Assembly: GCF_014201315.1 (NCBI RefSeq)
Contig: NZ_JACHDY010000003.1
Span: 186,001 to 250,000 of the forward strand
Direction of reading: 5' to 3'
DNA: 64,000 bases
From: Edaphobacter lichenicola
GTDB taxonomy: Bacteria; Acidobacteriota; Terriglobia; Terriglobales; Acidobacteriaceae
Positions within the stretch are counted from its first letter, which is position 1. Every line of letters starts with the position of its first letter. The notes beneath the pieces are model-generated. The model worked only from the letters and a program-made list of their open reading frames with translations, made no database searches and was not told the origin of the DNA. Shown in pieces: positions 49,073 to 56,826 of the stretch. Made by a program: the position numbers and the translations under genes.

Positions 49073-50440
49073 TTAGGCAGGGATCAGGGTGGCGGGGGTC
49101 TTGCGCCAGGTGGGGCTCAGGTCGCGGAGGCGGGCTACGGCGGTGGGGATCAGGGTGAGGGCCTGGTCGATCTCTTCGGCGGTGGTGAGGCGGGAGAGGG
49201 AGAAGCGGATGCTGGCGCGGGCGCGGGCGGGGGAGAGTCCCATGGCGGTGAGGACGTGGGAGGGTTCGGTGGCGCCGGACTGGCAGGCGGAGCCTCCGCT
49301 GACGGAGAGGCCCTTGAGGTCGAGGGCGATGACGAGGGCTTCGGCTTCGATGTGGTCGAAGTAGAGGTTGGTGGTGTTGGAGACGCGGGGGGCTCCGGCT
49401 CCGTTGACGCCGCACTCCTCTACCTGGGAGAGGATGCTTTGTTCGAGGCGGTCGCGTAGGGCGGTGAGGTGGGTGGGGCTGTCGGCTTGGCTGGGGAGAG
49501 CGGTCGGGCTTGCGCCCGATGCCCACACATCAGAATCGATGTATGGGGCACCCGGATTTGTGGGGGTGCCCGGATTTTTGTTGGTACTCGGATTTTCTGT
49601 GGTGCTCGGGGTTTGGGCGAGCCAGGCCTGGGCTAGTTCGGCGGCTTTGCCGAGCGCGACGATGCCGGCTACGTTTTCGGTTCCGGCGCGGCGCTGGCGC
49701 TCGTGGGAGCCGCCGTGGAGCATGGGGGCGAGGCGGACGCTGCGTCGGACGAAGAGGGCTCCGATGCCTTTGGGGGCGTAGATCTTGTGGCCGGAGAGGG
49801 TGAGGAGGTCAACGTCCTTGAGCGGGCCTTTGGGGCTGAGGTCGAGGGGGAGACGGCCTACGACCTGGACGGCGTCGGTGTGGAAGAGCGCGCCGGCGGC
49901 GTGGGCGATGGCGGCCAGCGCGGCGATGGGCTGGATGACGCCGGTCTCGTTGTTGGCGAACATGACGCTGACGAGCCTGGTGTTGGGGCGGATGGCGGCC
50001 AGTAAGGCGGCTGGTTCGATGAGGCCTTGCGGGGTGCTGGGGAGGAAGGTGACTTCGATCTCCCGGCTGAGGGCTCCTACCTTCTTTTTTGCGAGGGACT
50101 GTTCGAGGGATTGGGCAGCGCGGAGGATGGCGTCGTGCTCGATGCTGGTGGTGATGAGGTGGGCGGGTTCGCCGAGGAGCTTGGCGTTTTCGAGGGTGCC
50201 GAAGAGGGCGAGGTTGTCGCTCTCGGTGCCGCCGGAGGTGAAGACGATCTCGGAGGAGCGGCAGTGGAGGAGGCGGGCGACACTGTCGCGGGCGTGGTCG
50301 ACGGCGGCGCGGGCGAACTGGCCCTGCTGGTGAATGGAGCTGGCGTTGCCGTAGTGCTCGAGGAAGAAGGGGCGCATGGCCTCGAAGACCTCGGGGAGGA
50401 GAGGCGTGGTGGCGTTGGCGTCCATGTAGATTCGGCGCAT
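49073..50440 (-). CDS. Cysteine desulfurase (NifS/IscS type) with a repeat-derived insert
   Basis: The 455-residue PLP enzyme takes sulfur from cysteine for Fe-S clusters and tRNA thiolation. The start YMDANATTPLLPEVFEAM, the HNF-like EHDAILRAA region, the PLP lysine in LTLSGHKIYAPKGIGAL (about residue 210) and the catalytic Cys loop GGSACQSGATEPSHVLTAMG are intact. It belongs to the IscS/NifS group. Residues about 276-315, between LAQAWLA and HLTALRDRLEQ, are a Pro/Thr/Asn-rich insert encoded by element A; relatives go directly across this surface loop. The function is probably intact. MnmA in this window would need such a donor. Confidence 0.92.
   Translation of the reverse strand: MRRIYMDANATTPLLPEVFEAMRPFFLEHYGNASSIHQQGQFARAAVDHARDSVARLLHCRSSEIVFTSGGTESDNLALFGTLENAKLLGEPAHLITTSIEHDAILRAAQSLEQSLAKKKVGALSREIEVTFLPSTPQGLIEPAALLAAIRPNTRLVSVMFANNETGVIQPIAALAAIAHAAGALFHTDAVQVVGRLPLDLSPKGPLKDVDLLTLSGHKIYAPKGIGALFVRRSVRLAPMLHGGSHERQRRAGTENVAGIVALGKAAELAQAWLAQTPSTTENPSTNKNPGTPTNPGAPYIDSDVWASGASPTALPSQADSPTHLTALRDRLEQSILSQVEECGVNGAGAPRVSNTTNLYFDHIEAEALVIALDLKGLSVSGGSACQSGATEPSHVLTAMGLSPARARASIRFSLSRLTTAEEIDQALTLIPTAVARLRDLSPTWRKTPATLIPA
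49498..49615 (+). repeat. Element A, copy 3 (in frame, inside cysteine desulfurase)
   Basis: GAGCGGTCGGGCTTGCGCCC, ATGCCCAC and ATGTATGGGGCACCCGG occur in the same order as in copies 1 and 2. Degenerate repeats of GGTGCCCGGATTT and similar follow to about 49615, coding for TNPG/TENPS-type peptide on the minus strand. Confidence 0.85.
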
Positions 50441-50653
50441 GATTTTATTTTACTGTGTGTTACTCCGGGTCCAGTTTTGGGACCGATAAATCGAGCGTAG
50501 AGCAGTATGATGACCCATCGGCTCCGCACTTGCGACTCAGCATATGACTTAGAAGATTGCCACATCCCAGAAGGAGCGGCAGGCGTGCGCAATCGTTCCG
50601 GCGGAGTACGTTTTTAGATAGATTCAACAGACCACAATGTCCGAGGAGATCTA

Positions 50654-51172
50654 ATGAAGATTGCAGTTTTGATGTTGCTTTCGTGTTTGACGTTCGGTGT
50701 GAATAGAGACTGTGCTGCGGCTGACCTGGACAAGTCGGCTGAGAACGCGGCTTTGATTCGGGCGCACCATGAGGCTATGAATCGCGGCGATTGGAAGAAT
50801 GCGTCGACCTACTATGCTGAGGATACGAAGAACTTTGGAACGCCGGGTGGACGTCAGCGCCTGAGAATGGTTTATGAAGACATTTGGACGACGTTCCCTG
50901 ACTTTCGTCTCGACATCATTGATCTGGTAGCGAAGGACGATGTGGTCGTTGTTCGTTGCCGCGAGAGCGGCACTCACCTTGGCGTCCAGAGGCGATCAGT
51001 AAACGGAGGCTTATTGATTGGAGTGCCTCCCACCCATAAACACTTCGAGGTCGAGGTGATGCATTGGTACAAGATTCGCGATGGCAAGATCGTCGATCAT
51101 TACGGAGCTCGGGATGACGTTGGCATGATGGAGCAGCTTGGGTTATTGGCTGAGCCACAGCCTAAACCTTAG
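50654..51172 (+). CDS. Exported SnoaL-like protein (ester cyclase family)
   Basis: The 172-residue protein has a signal peptide (about 1-22) and a SnoaL/NTF2-like cone: ALIRAHHEAMNRGDWKNAS, RMVYEDIWTTFPDFRLDII and a C-terminal HWYKIRDGKIVDHYGARDDVGMM. The F.WF/ W.I.DGKI pattern with the histidine-aspartate pair is typical of the 'ester cyclase' group, but catalytic residues vary and the substrate is unknown. GAGGAG is 5 bases before ATG. Its DNA is lower in GC than average here. Confidence 0.85.
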   Translation: MKIAVLMLLSCLTFGVNRDCAAADLDKSAENAALIRAHHEAMNRGDWKNASTYYAEDTKNFGTPGGRQRLRMVYEDIWTTFPDFRLDIIDLVAKDDVVVVRCRESGTHLGVQRRSVNGGLLIGVPPTHKHFEVEVMHWYKIRDGKIVDHYGARDDVGMMEQLGLLAEPQPKP

Positions 51173-51229
51173 GAAACGGTATAGTTCCGCGGCTGTCGTG
51201 ATCGCCATTCCGATTCTCAAATAACCGAG

Positions 51230-51580
51230 TCAATCCTCTGGGGAGGGAAGCGTCTCGGTCTGTGCGTTCGCCCGTTCGAAGGTGAGGTTGACGGAGCGAT
51301 TTCCGATCGGTCTTGTGCGGTGACGAACGCCTCGCTTGACGGTAATCATGTGGCCTGGCAAGAGCTCGAGGGTCTGGTCATCAAAATCAATGAAGAGGCC
51401 ACCTTCCAATGCAAGAAAACTCTCGTCGGAGTCGGGATGGCAGTGCCAGTGATAGGACTCGGTCATGACGCTTATGCGAACTTCATGATCGTTGACGTTA
51501 GCGATGGAATGGTTGTTGTAGCTCTCCGCTGTTGCTGATTCGGCCGAAAGACTGATGACTTCGAAGGAAGGATTTTGCAT
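51230..51580 (-). CDS. Small cupin protein
   Basis: From ATG at 51580, with GGAG 6 bases upstream, the 116-residue protein has one cupin domain. The metal ligands are probably H46, H48 and E53 (YHWHCHPDSDESFLALEG) and H87 (VKRGVRHRTRP). The opening EVISLSAESATAESYNNHSI and LFIDFDDQTLELLPGHMITV are typical of mannose-6-phosphate isomerase-like cupins. Function unknown. The neighbouring DinB gene is divergent with a 93-base gap. A start four codons earlier is possible. Confidence 0.85.
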   Translation of the reverse strand: MQNPSFEVISLSAESATAESYNNHSIANVNDHEVRISVMTESYHWHCHPDSDESFLALEGGLFIDFDDQTLELLPGHMITVKRGVRHRTRPIGNRSVNLTFERANAQTETLPSPED

Positions 51581-51673
51581 GTATTGCTCCATGCTCTTGT
51601 TTCGCGATTGTACCCTGCTGCAGATAGCTCTTCCGTCTTGCATGAAGTGGATGGAATGGGTAGTAATAGCGAT

Positions 51674-52216
51674 ATGGAAGAGCAAGAAAGACGGCTGGTT
51701 ATGGACGAGTTGGCTTCGAGTGAAGCGAGGCTGTTGGAGTTGGTGCGTGGATTGTCGGAGGAGCAGTGGAGCTTTCGGGAGACGCCTGAGCGTTGGTCGA
51801 TCGCGGAGAATGTCGAACATCTTGTTGTGTTCGAGGGCTTCATCCGGGGGATGATCGCGAAGACGCTGGAGGGGGCGGCGGAGCCGGAGAAGAGTGGGCT
51901 GGCCGCTGCGAAAGAACACCTGGTTCTTGGGGTGGGGAAGGACCGAAGTACGAAGCTCAAGGCTCGGGCGGCGGCGTCTCCGGTGGGCCGCTGGACGGAC
52001 AGGCTCGAGTTGATGGCGGAGCTGCGGGGGGCGCGGGCGGAGACTGTTGCGTTTGCGGCGGAGACGGAGGCTGATCTGCATGGTCACTTCTTTCCGCATA
52101 TCGCGTTTGGAGATCTTGACTGCTATCAGTGGCTGGTGCTGGTGGGCCGGCACAGCGACCGGCATGCGTTACAGATTGAGGAGATCAAGGCTCATGTGGG
52201 GTTTCCTGCTTCGTAG
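51674..52216 (+). CDS. DinB-family protein
   Basis: Starting at MEEQERRLVMDELASSEARL the 180-residue protein is a four-helix DinB-like bundle: ELVRGLSEEQWSFRETPERW, SIAENVEHLVVFEGFI with the first metal His, and a C-terminal LVLVGRHSDRHALQIEEIK with HxxxH. DinB family members may act as bacillithiol- or mycothiol-dependent transferases or hydrolases (DinB/YfiT); that would fit the bshC gene here, but the link is only suggestive. Its stop codon begins the family D repeat. Confidence 0.85.
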   Translation: MEEQERRLVMDELASSEARLLELVRGLSEEQWSFRETPERWSIAENVEHLVVFEGFIRGMIAKTLEGAAEPEKSGLAAAKEHLVLGVGKDRSTKLKARAAASPVGRWTDRLELMAELRGARAETVAFAAETEADLHGHFFPHIAFGDLDCYQWLVLVGRHSDRHALQIEEIKAHVGFPAS

Positions 52217-52337
52217 TCCTGCCGGACGGGCCTCCTACGCTTGGCCACCCCACAAACGAAGACCTGTTTGCGGGGACCCCGGTTCGCGCGTCACTTCGTG
52301 AGTTGTATACCGCTTCGCCCGGCACTCCCGTTGGTCG
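52216..52337 (+). repeat. Interspersed repeat family D, copy 4 (divergent)
   Basis: It keeps GTCCTGCCGGACGGGC at the left, CGTCACTTCGTGAGTTGTATA and ACTCCCGTTGGTCG at the right, but the middle is 25-30 bases longer (GGCCACCCCACAAACGAAGA). The first base lies in the stop codon of the DinB gene. Confidence 0.8.
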
Positions 52338-52466
52338 TGAACTAAGATTCCGACCAACGGTGTGCGTGAATTTGTTTGTGACATACGCGGGGACGAAACC
52401 TGATAGGCTTAGCGCGCGGCTCTGCGACTGCGGTCGCGACGTTGCCAATAAAATTGGAGGATGATG

Positions 52467-53048
52467 ATGAAGCGGATGGTTGTGGTGTTGGCGCTGGCTG
52501 GTTGTTGTGTGACGGGCGTGCAGGCGCAGATGGATGCGAAGGGGCCGAAGATTGCGGCGGGAACGATGATTGAGCCGGCGAAGAGCTTCGATGGGATGCT
52601 GAGTGATTTTGAGAAGGAGTTTGTGCCGCTGGCCGAGGCGATGCCGGCGGAGAAGTACGACTTTGCCCCGAGTGCTGCGATCTTTGTGGCGGGGCAGGGA
52701 AGCGAATATGCGACGGTGAGCACGTTTCGGCAGATGGTGCTGCATGTGGCGTCGGCGAACTATTACTACGGCAGCATGGTGGGTGGGATGAAGCCGGATG
52801 TGGATGTAAAGGCGCTGGCCGATATCAAGAACAAGGATGCGGCAGTGGCGGCGCTGAAGACTTCATTCGTGTTTGCGCATAAGGCGGTTGCGACATTGAC
52901 TGCGCAGAATGCGTTTGAGAGCGTGAAGGGGACCAATACGCGGGCGAGCCTGGCGGGGGGATTGGTGGCGCATGCGTCGGACCACTATGGACAGCTGGTG
53001 GAGTATCTGCGGATGAATGGGATTGTGCCGCCGGCTAGCAGGAAGTAG
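52467..53048 (+). CDS. Exported DinB-family protein
   Basis: The start at 52467 (ATGAAGCGG) has GGAGG 6 bases upstream; two in-frame ATGs just before it are too close. The 193-residue product has a signal peptide (about 1-20, [14 protein letters not shown]) and then a DinB bundle with [35 protein letters not shown] and [20 protein letters not shown], which carries the histidine pair of the fold. A secreted DinB protein is not rare in Acidobacteriota. A clear terminator follows at 53085. Confidence 0.88.
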   Translation: MKRMVVVLALAGCCVTGVQAQMDAKGPKIAAGTMIEPAKSFDGMLSDFEKEFVPLAEAMPAEKYDFAPSAAIFVAGQGSEYATVSTFRQMVLHVASANYYYGSMVGGMKPDVDVKALADIKNKDAAVAALKTSFVFAHKAVATLTAQNAFESVKGTNTRASLAGGLVAHASDHYGQLVEYLRMNGIVPPASRK

Positions 53049-53084
53049 TTTTTTTGAACGGGAGTGATAGAGACGACGGGAACA

Positions 53085-53113
53085 AAGAGCAGCCTTTGCG
53101 GGCTGCTCTTTTT
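53085..53113 (+). terminator. Rho-independent terminator after the exported DinB gene
   Basis: AAGAGCAGCC (53085-53094) pairs perfectly with GGCTGCTCTT (53101-53110), with a 6-base loop and a TTTTT tail. Confidence 0.92.
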
Positions 53114-53140
53114 CTGTGAGGCTCTTCGTTTTCTGCGGGA

Positions 53141-53935
53141 CTATTCGCCTAGCATGATGCGCTGGATGTGATGGGCGCGGCCGGTGGCTCCGTCGCAGTT
53201 GATGAGGGCGGCGCACATCTTTGGGTTGCCCTTGGCGGGTTCGAACTTGCCGGGCATGCCGGTGAGGAATCGGGCGAGGACTAGCTCTTTTTCTACGCCG
53301 ATGACGGAGTCGTAGGGGCCGGACATACCGACGTCGGTCTGGTAGGCAGTGCCGTTGGGGAGGATGCGCTCGTCGGCGGTGGGGATGTGGGTGTGGGTGC
53401 CGAGGAGGGCGGTGATGCGGCCGTCGAGATACCAGCCTAGGGCTACTTTTTCGCTGGTGGCCTCGCCGTGGAGGTCGAGGAGGATGACTTTGGCGGTGAT
53501 CTTGCTGAGGAGTTCGTCGGCTTTGCGGAAGGGGTCGTCGCAGGAGGACATGAAGACGCGGCACTGGAGGTTCATGACGGCGTAGGTCTGGCCGGTGGGG
53601 AGCTCGCCCTGGTAGAGGCCGAAGCCGGGGGTGCCGACGGCGTAGTTGGCGGGGCGGAGGACGCGGCGGCCGCGGACGTGGGAGTCGGCGGGGACGGTCA
53701 TGTACTCGAAGATCTCGCGCTTGTCCCAGATGTGGTTGCCGGTGGTGATGACGTGGGCGCCGAGGTCGAAGAGCTCTTCTGCGATGGAGGGGGTGATGCC
53801 GAAGCCGCCGGCGGCGTTCTCTCCATTGATGACGAGGAGGTCGACGGCGTTGGTTTCGAGGACGTGGGGGAGGTGTTCGCGGACGATGTGGCGGCCGGCG
53901 GAGCCGAAGACGTCGCCGACAAAAAGGATGTTCAC
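53141..53935 (-). CDS. ymdB: YmdB-type metallophosphoesterase (TIGR00282 family)
   Basis: The 264-residue protein has MNILFVGDVFGSAGRHIV with the first Asp ligand, LLVINGENAAGGFGI, TTGNHIWDKREIFEY, VILLDLHGEATSEKVALGWY and LLGTHTHIPTADERI, the full set of metal ligands. YmdB hydrolyses cyclic 2',3'- and 3',5'-nucleotides and influences motility and biofilm switching in Bacillus. The family size is 260-270 residues, as here. It is convergent with the preceding DinB gene and divergent from the Rrf2 gene. Confidence 0.94.
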   Translation of the reverse strand: MNILFVGDVFGSAGRHIVREHLPHVLETNAVDLLVINGENAAGGFGITPSIAEELFDLGAHVITTGNHIWDKREIFEYMTVPADSHVRGRRVLRPANYAVGTPGFGLYQGELPTGQTYAVMNLQCRVFMSSCDDPFRKADELLSKITAKVILLDLHGEATSEKVALGWYLDGRITALLGTHTHIPTADERILPNGTAYQTDVGMSGPYDSVIGVEKELVLARFLTGMPGKFEPAKGNPKMCAALINCDGATGRAHHIQRIMLGE

Positions 53936-54025
53936 TGAAGAAGTTTACATGGGGTGGGGTGGAGAATTTTTCGCGGATGGGGGATGAGTCGGCGAATCCT
54001 CGGCTGGGTGTGGTAGCTTTTTTGA

Positions 54026-54403
54026 ATGGCACAGAGCGGGCGGTTTCAGTTGAGCGTGCGAATTTTGGCGGTGCTGGCGAGCGAGCCGGGGGCAATGCAT
54101 ACATCGTCAGCGATTGCAGAGGAGCTGAAAGAGAGCGCCGTGATGGTGCGGAGGTCTTTTCTGCTGCTGCATAAGGCGGGGTTGATTGAACAGAAGAAGG
54201 GGCCGCACGGGGGCGCGAAGCTGAAGCTTCCGGCCAAGCAGATCGGTTTGGGGGATGTGTTTGAGGCGTCGGCCGGGGATTGGCTGAGCATCGAGGATAA
54301 GGCTGTGGGCGCGTGGATCAAGAAGGTGCGCGGGGATGCGGTGGCGGCGATGAATGAGCACTCGCTGGCTGGGGTGGTGAAGCGGATGAAGAAGACGAAG
54401 TAG
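54026..54403 (+). CDS. Rrf2-family transcriptional regulator (no cluster cysteines)
   Basis: The 125-residue protein has an N-terminal winged helix (QLSVRILAVLASEPGAMHTS, IAEELKESAVMVRRSFLLLHKAG, GLIEQKKGPHGGAKLKLP) and a short dimerisation region, as in Rrf2. There is no cysteine at all, so it cannot hold an Fe-S cluster as IscR or NsrR do and resembles YwnA-like members. It may sense something else through its C-terminal helix or act as a constitutive regulator. No target can be named; the flanking genes are candidates. No strong ribosome site precedes the ATG. Confidence 0.85.
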   Translation: MAQSGRFQLSVRILAVLASEPGAMHTSSAIAEELKESAVMVRRSFLLLHKAGLIEQKKGPHGGAKLKLPAKQIGLGDVFEASAGDWLSIEDKAVGAWIKKVRGDAVAAMNEHSLAGVVKRMKKTK

Positions 54404-54422
54404 TCGTTTCGAACTTGGAGAG

Positions 54423-54447
54423 AGCCTCGGTGGGAGCCGGGGCTTTT
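54423..54447 (+). terminator. Terminator between Rrf2 and the MFS gene
   Basis: AGCCTCGG (54423-54430) and CCGGGGCT (54437-54444) pair with one wobble, followed by TTTT. The genes on both sides are convergent, and the stem is followed by T on the plus strand only. Confidence 0.65.
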
Positions 54448-54486
54448 CTGCGTTTGTTGGTTATTTTTTTCGTTCGTTGCTTGTGT

Positions 54487-55809
54487 TTATATGTCCTGAA
54501 CGCTGAGGGTGCGGGGATCGGTGACTCGCTGCATGAGGGCGGCTGCGATGAGCATGCAGAGGCCACCGGCGATGATGGCGTAGATGCGGTTGTTGTGGAG
54601 AAAGTGAGTCATGATCCAGCCGAAGAAGAGCGAGGCCAGGATTTCGGGCGTGACGACGAAGAAGTTGAAGATGCCCATGTAGACACCGGTGCGCTCCGGG
54701 GGGAGGGTGGCGGCGAGCATTGCGTAGGGCATGGAGAGTGTGCTGGCCCAGGCGATGCCTACGCCGAGCATGGTGAAGAGCAGCATGTACTTGTTGTGCA
54801 TGACGACGACGGAGATGAGGCCGATGGCTCCGCAGAGGAGGCAGGCGGTGTGGGTCTTTTTTCTCCCGATTTTTTTGGCGAGCCAGGGCAGGGCGAAGGA
54901 GAAGGCGAAGCAGACGGCAGAGTAGGCTGCGAAGCAGATGCCTCCCCACTCGATGCCTTCTTTGTAGAGGGGTGAGGCGGGGTCTGTCGCGCCGAAGACG
55001 TTGTGGGCGACGGCGACGGGGAAGTAGAGCCACATGCAGAAGAGACCGAGCCAGGTGAAGAGCTGGACGGGACCGAGCCTGCGCATGGTCTCCGGAGTGT
55101 GGGCGATTGCGGAGAGGATCTCCTTTGCGCCGGCGATCAGGCCGGCTTTCTCTTTTTTGGCGCGGCGAAATGCTTCCATGTTCTCGGGGGGATATTCGGG
55201 CGTGGTGAAGATGGTCCATAAGACCGCGCCGAGATAGGCCACCGCGCCGATGTAGAACGAGATGCGGACGGTGGTGGGGACGGCGCGGGTGTCGCCGACG
55301 ACCTGGGTCATGTGGAAGACGTTGGTGAGGAGCCAGGGAAGTGCGGAGGCGATGACGGCGCCGAGGCCGATGAAGAGGCTCTGCATGGCGAATCCGCGAG
55401 TGCGCTGTCCTTCGGGGAGGATGTCGGCGACGAAGGCGCGGAAGGGCTCCATGCTGACGTTGATGGAGGCATCGAGGATCCAGAGCATGCCTGCCGCCAT
55501 CCAGAGGCTGGAGCAGTTGGGCATGAAGAGGAGCATGAGGGAGCTGAGGATGGCTCCGACGAGGAAGTAGGGGCGGCGGCGGCCAAGAGGGCCCCAGGTG
55601 TGGTCGCTGGCGTTTCCGATGATGGGCTGGATGAGCAGGCCGGTGAGGGGAGCGGCGAGCCAGAGGATGGGGATTTGATCGGCGCGGGCTCCGAGGTACT
55701 CGTAGATGGCGCTCATGTTGGCCATCTGGAGGCCCCAGCCGAACTGAATGCCGAGGAAGCCGAAGCTCATATTCCAGATCTGCCAGAAGCTGCGTTCAGG
55801 CTTTCTCAT
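54487..55809 (-). CDS. MFS transporter of the SLC45/sucrose-maltose type
   Basis: Starting at MRKPERSFWQIWNMSFGFLG (GAGG lies 6 bases before ATG 55809) the protein has 440 residues and 12 spans. The segments FGFLGIQFGWGLQMANMSAI, PLTGLLIQPIIGNASDHTWG, LGRRRPYFLVGAI and RGFAMQSLFIGLGAVIASAL are the marks of the SLC45/SUT proton-sugar symporter group, which includes bacterial maltose and sucrose transporters. A GTG start 35 codons upstream is open but lacks a ribosome site. The sugar is unknown; a GH57 and a GH38 gene elsewhere in the window do not specify it. Confidence 0.85.
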   Translation of the reverse strand: MRKPERSFWQIWNMSFGFLGIQFGWGLQMANMSAIYEYLGARADQIPILWLAAPLTGLLIQPIIGNASDHTWGPLGRRRPYFLVGAILSSLMLLFMPNCSSLWMAAGMLWILDASINVSMEPFRAFVADILPEGQRTRGFAMQSLFIGLGAVIASALPWLLTNVFHMTQVVGDTRAVPTTVRISFYIGAVAYLGAVLWTIFTTPEYPPENMEAFRRAKKEKAGLIAGAKEILSAIAHTPETMRRLGPVQLFTWLGLFCMWLYFPVAVAHNVFGATDPASPLYKEGIEWGGICFAAYSAVCFAFSFALPWLAKKIGRKKTHTACLLCGAIGLISVVVMHNKYMLLFTMLGVGIAWASTLSMPYAMLAATLPPERTGVYMGIFNFFVVTPEILASLFFGWIMTHFLHNNRIYAIIAGGLCMLIAAALMQRVTDPRTLSVQDI

Positions 55810-56028
55810 GGAGGTCCTCGCAGGTTCTTCAAGGTGCAGCGCAGCGAGAGGTGGGTTCTGCGCTTGCTGGACGGGAGCAGACGGATGAGACGAGATGTCA
55901 GGGCGTGGGCTCACAGCGGGGAAGCATAGCAGCCAGAGGGCGGGAGAAGCTATGCGTTTTAATTGCGAGGCTTCGCGGGAGCAGTTTGGAGTACGGGCGG
56001 AGAGGCCGGGGGGGCTTGATATGTGGAG

Positions 56029-56751
56029 TTAGTCGTTGCGGATGTCGAGCGAGCCCATGCCTACGTTGATCTGGAGTGAGCCTGCGCCGGTGCCTGCGTA
56101 GTCTTTGCTGACGACGATGTGGCCGTCGTGGCCGCCGGGGCGGTGGTCGTGGAGAGAGCCCATGCCTACGTTGACTTCCATCTTGGAGTAGTTCTTGTCT
56201 TTGTCGACGATGAGTTGCATGTGACCCATGCCTACGTTGATCTCGCGGTTGCCGGCACTGCCGATTGCGTTGAAGTCGAGGTCGCCGTAGCCGAGGTTGA
56301 TCTCATTTTCGGAGTTCTGACCCATGGGTAGGGTGACGGTTACGGTTGCGTGGGCGGCTTTGGGGAAGTTGAGATTGATGACGCCTTTGTCTGGCTGGAC
56401 GCGGATGGTCTGGATATAGTCGGCGACGGTGTAGCTGCCTGATTGGGTGTCGAGGTTGACGGTGAGCTTGATCTCTTTGGCGTCGGGCCGAGTGTTGATG
56501 CGCAGGTCGGCGCGGCAGATGTGGAGCTTTAATTTCCCACTGGGGGCGAAGGGACGAGTGAGTTCGAGGTGGTGGGGGTGGAGGATGTCAGAGGGGGCGC
56601 TGATGTAGTCGTGCGTGGTGATGGGCTTGTCGAACTCGGTGCAGTTCATGGAGTCGGAGTGGGAGTTCGATTGCGTGTCAGTCTGAGCCGCGTGCGCCGT
56701 GAGTGTGGTTGCAAGGATCAGTGCGAGGGCGTAGCAGAGTGATTTGCGCAC
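56029..56751 (-). CDS. Exported DUF4097-like protein with three NVGMG repeats
   Basis: The 240-residue product has a signal peptide (about 1-22, LILATTLTAHAAQ). It is beta-rich, with LKLHICRADLRINTRPDAKEI and VADYIQTIRVQPDKGVINL, like the DUF4097/DUF2807 adhesin-type beta-helix domains. Three related segments follow in the last 80 residues: INVGMGHMQL, VNVGMGSLHD and INVGMGSLDI, spaced by about 20-35 residues, each preceded by a charged linker, and a fourth weaker one (INLGYGDLDF). Such repeats suggest parallel beta-helix rungs. Function unknown. Confidence 0.78.
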   Translation of the reverse strand: MRKSLCYALALILATTLTAHAAQTDTQSNSHSDSMNCTEFDKPITTHDYISAPSDILHPHHLELTRPFAPSGKLKLHICRADLRINTRPDAKEIKLTVNLDTQSGSYTVADYIQTIRVQPDKGVINLNFPKAAHATVTVTLPMGQNSENEINLGYGDLDFNAIGSAGNREINVGMGHMQLIVDKDKNYSKMEVNVGMGSLHDHRPGGHDGHIVVSKDYAGTGAGSLQINVGMGSLDIRND

Positions 56752-56826
56752 GATAGGCTCCTGTCGCTGAGAGATGTTATTTCGGCTGAGGCTAGATACG
56801 GTGGGGGAGTGGTTTGGTTCCCGGTC

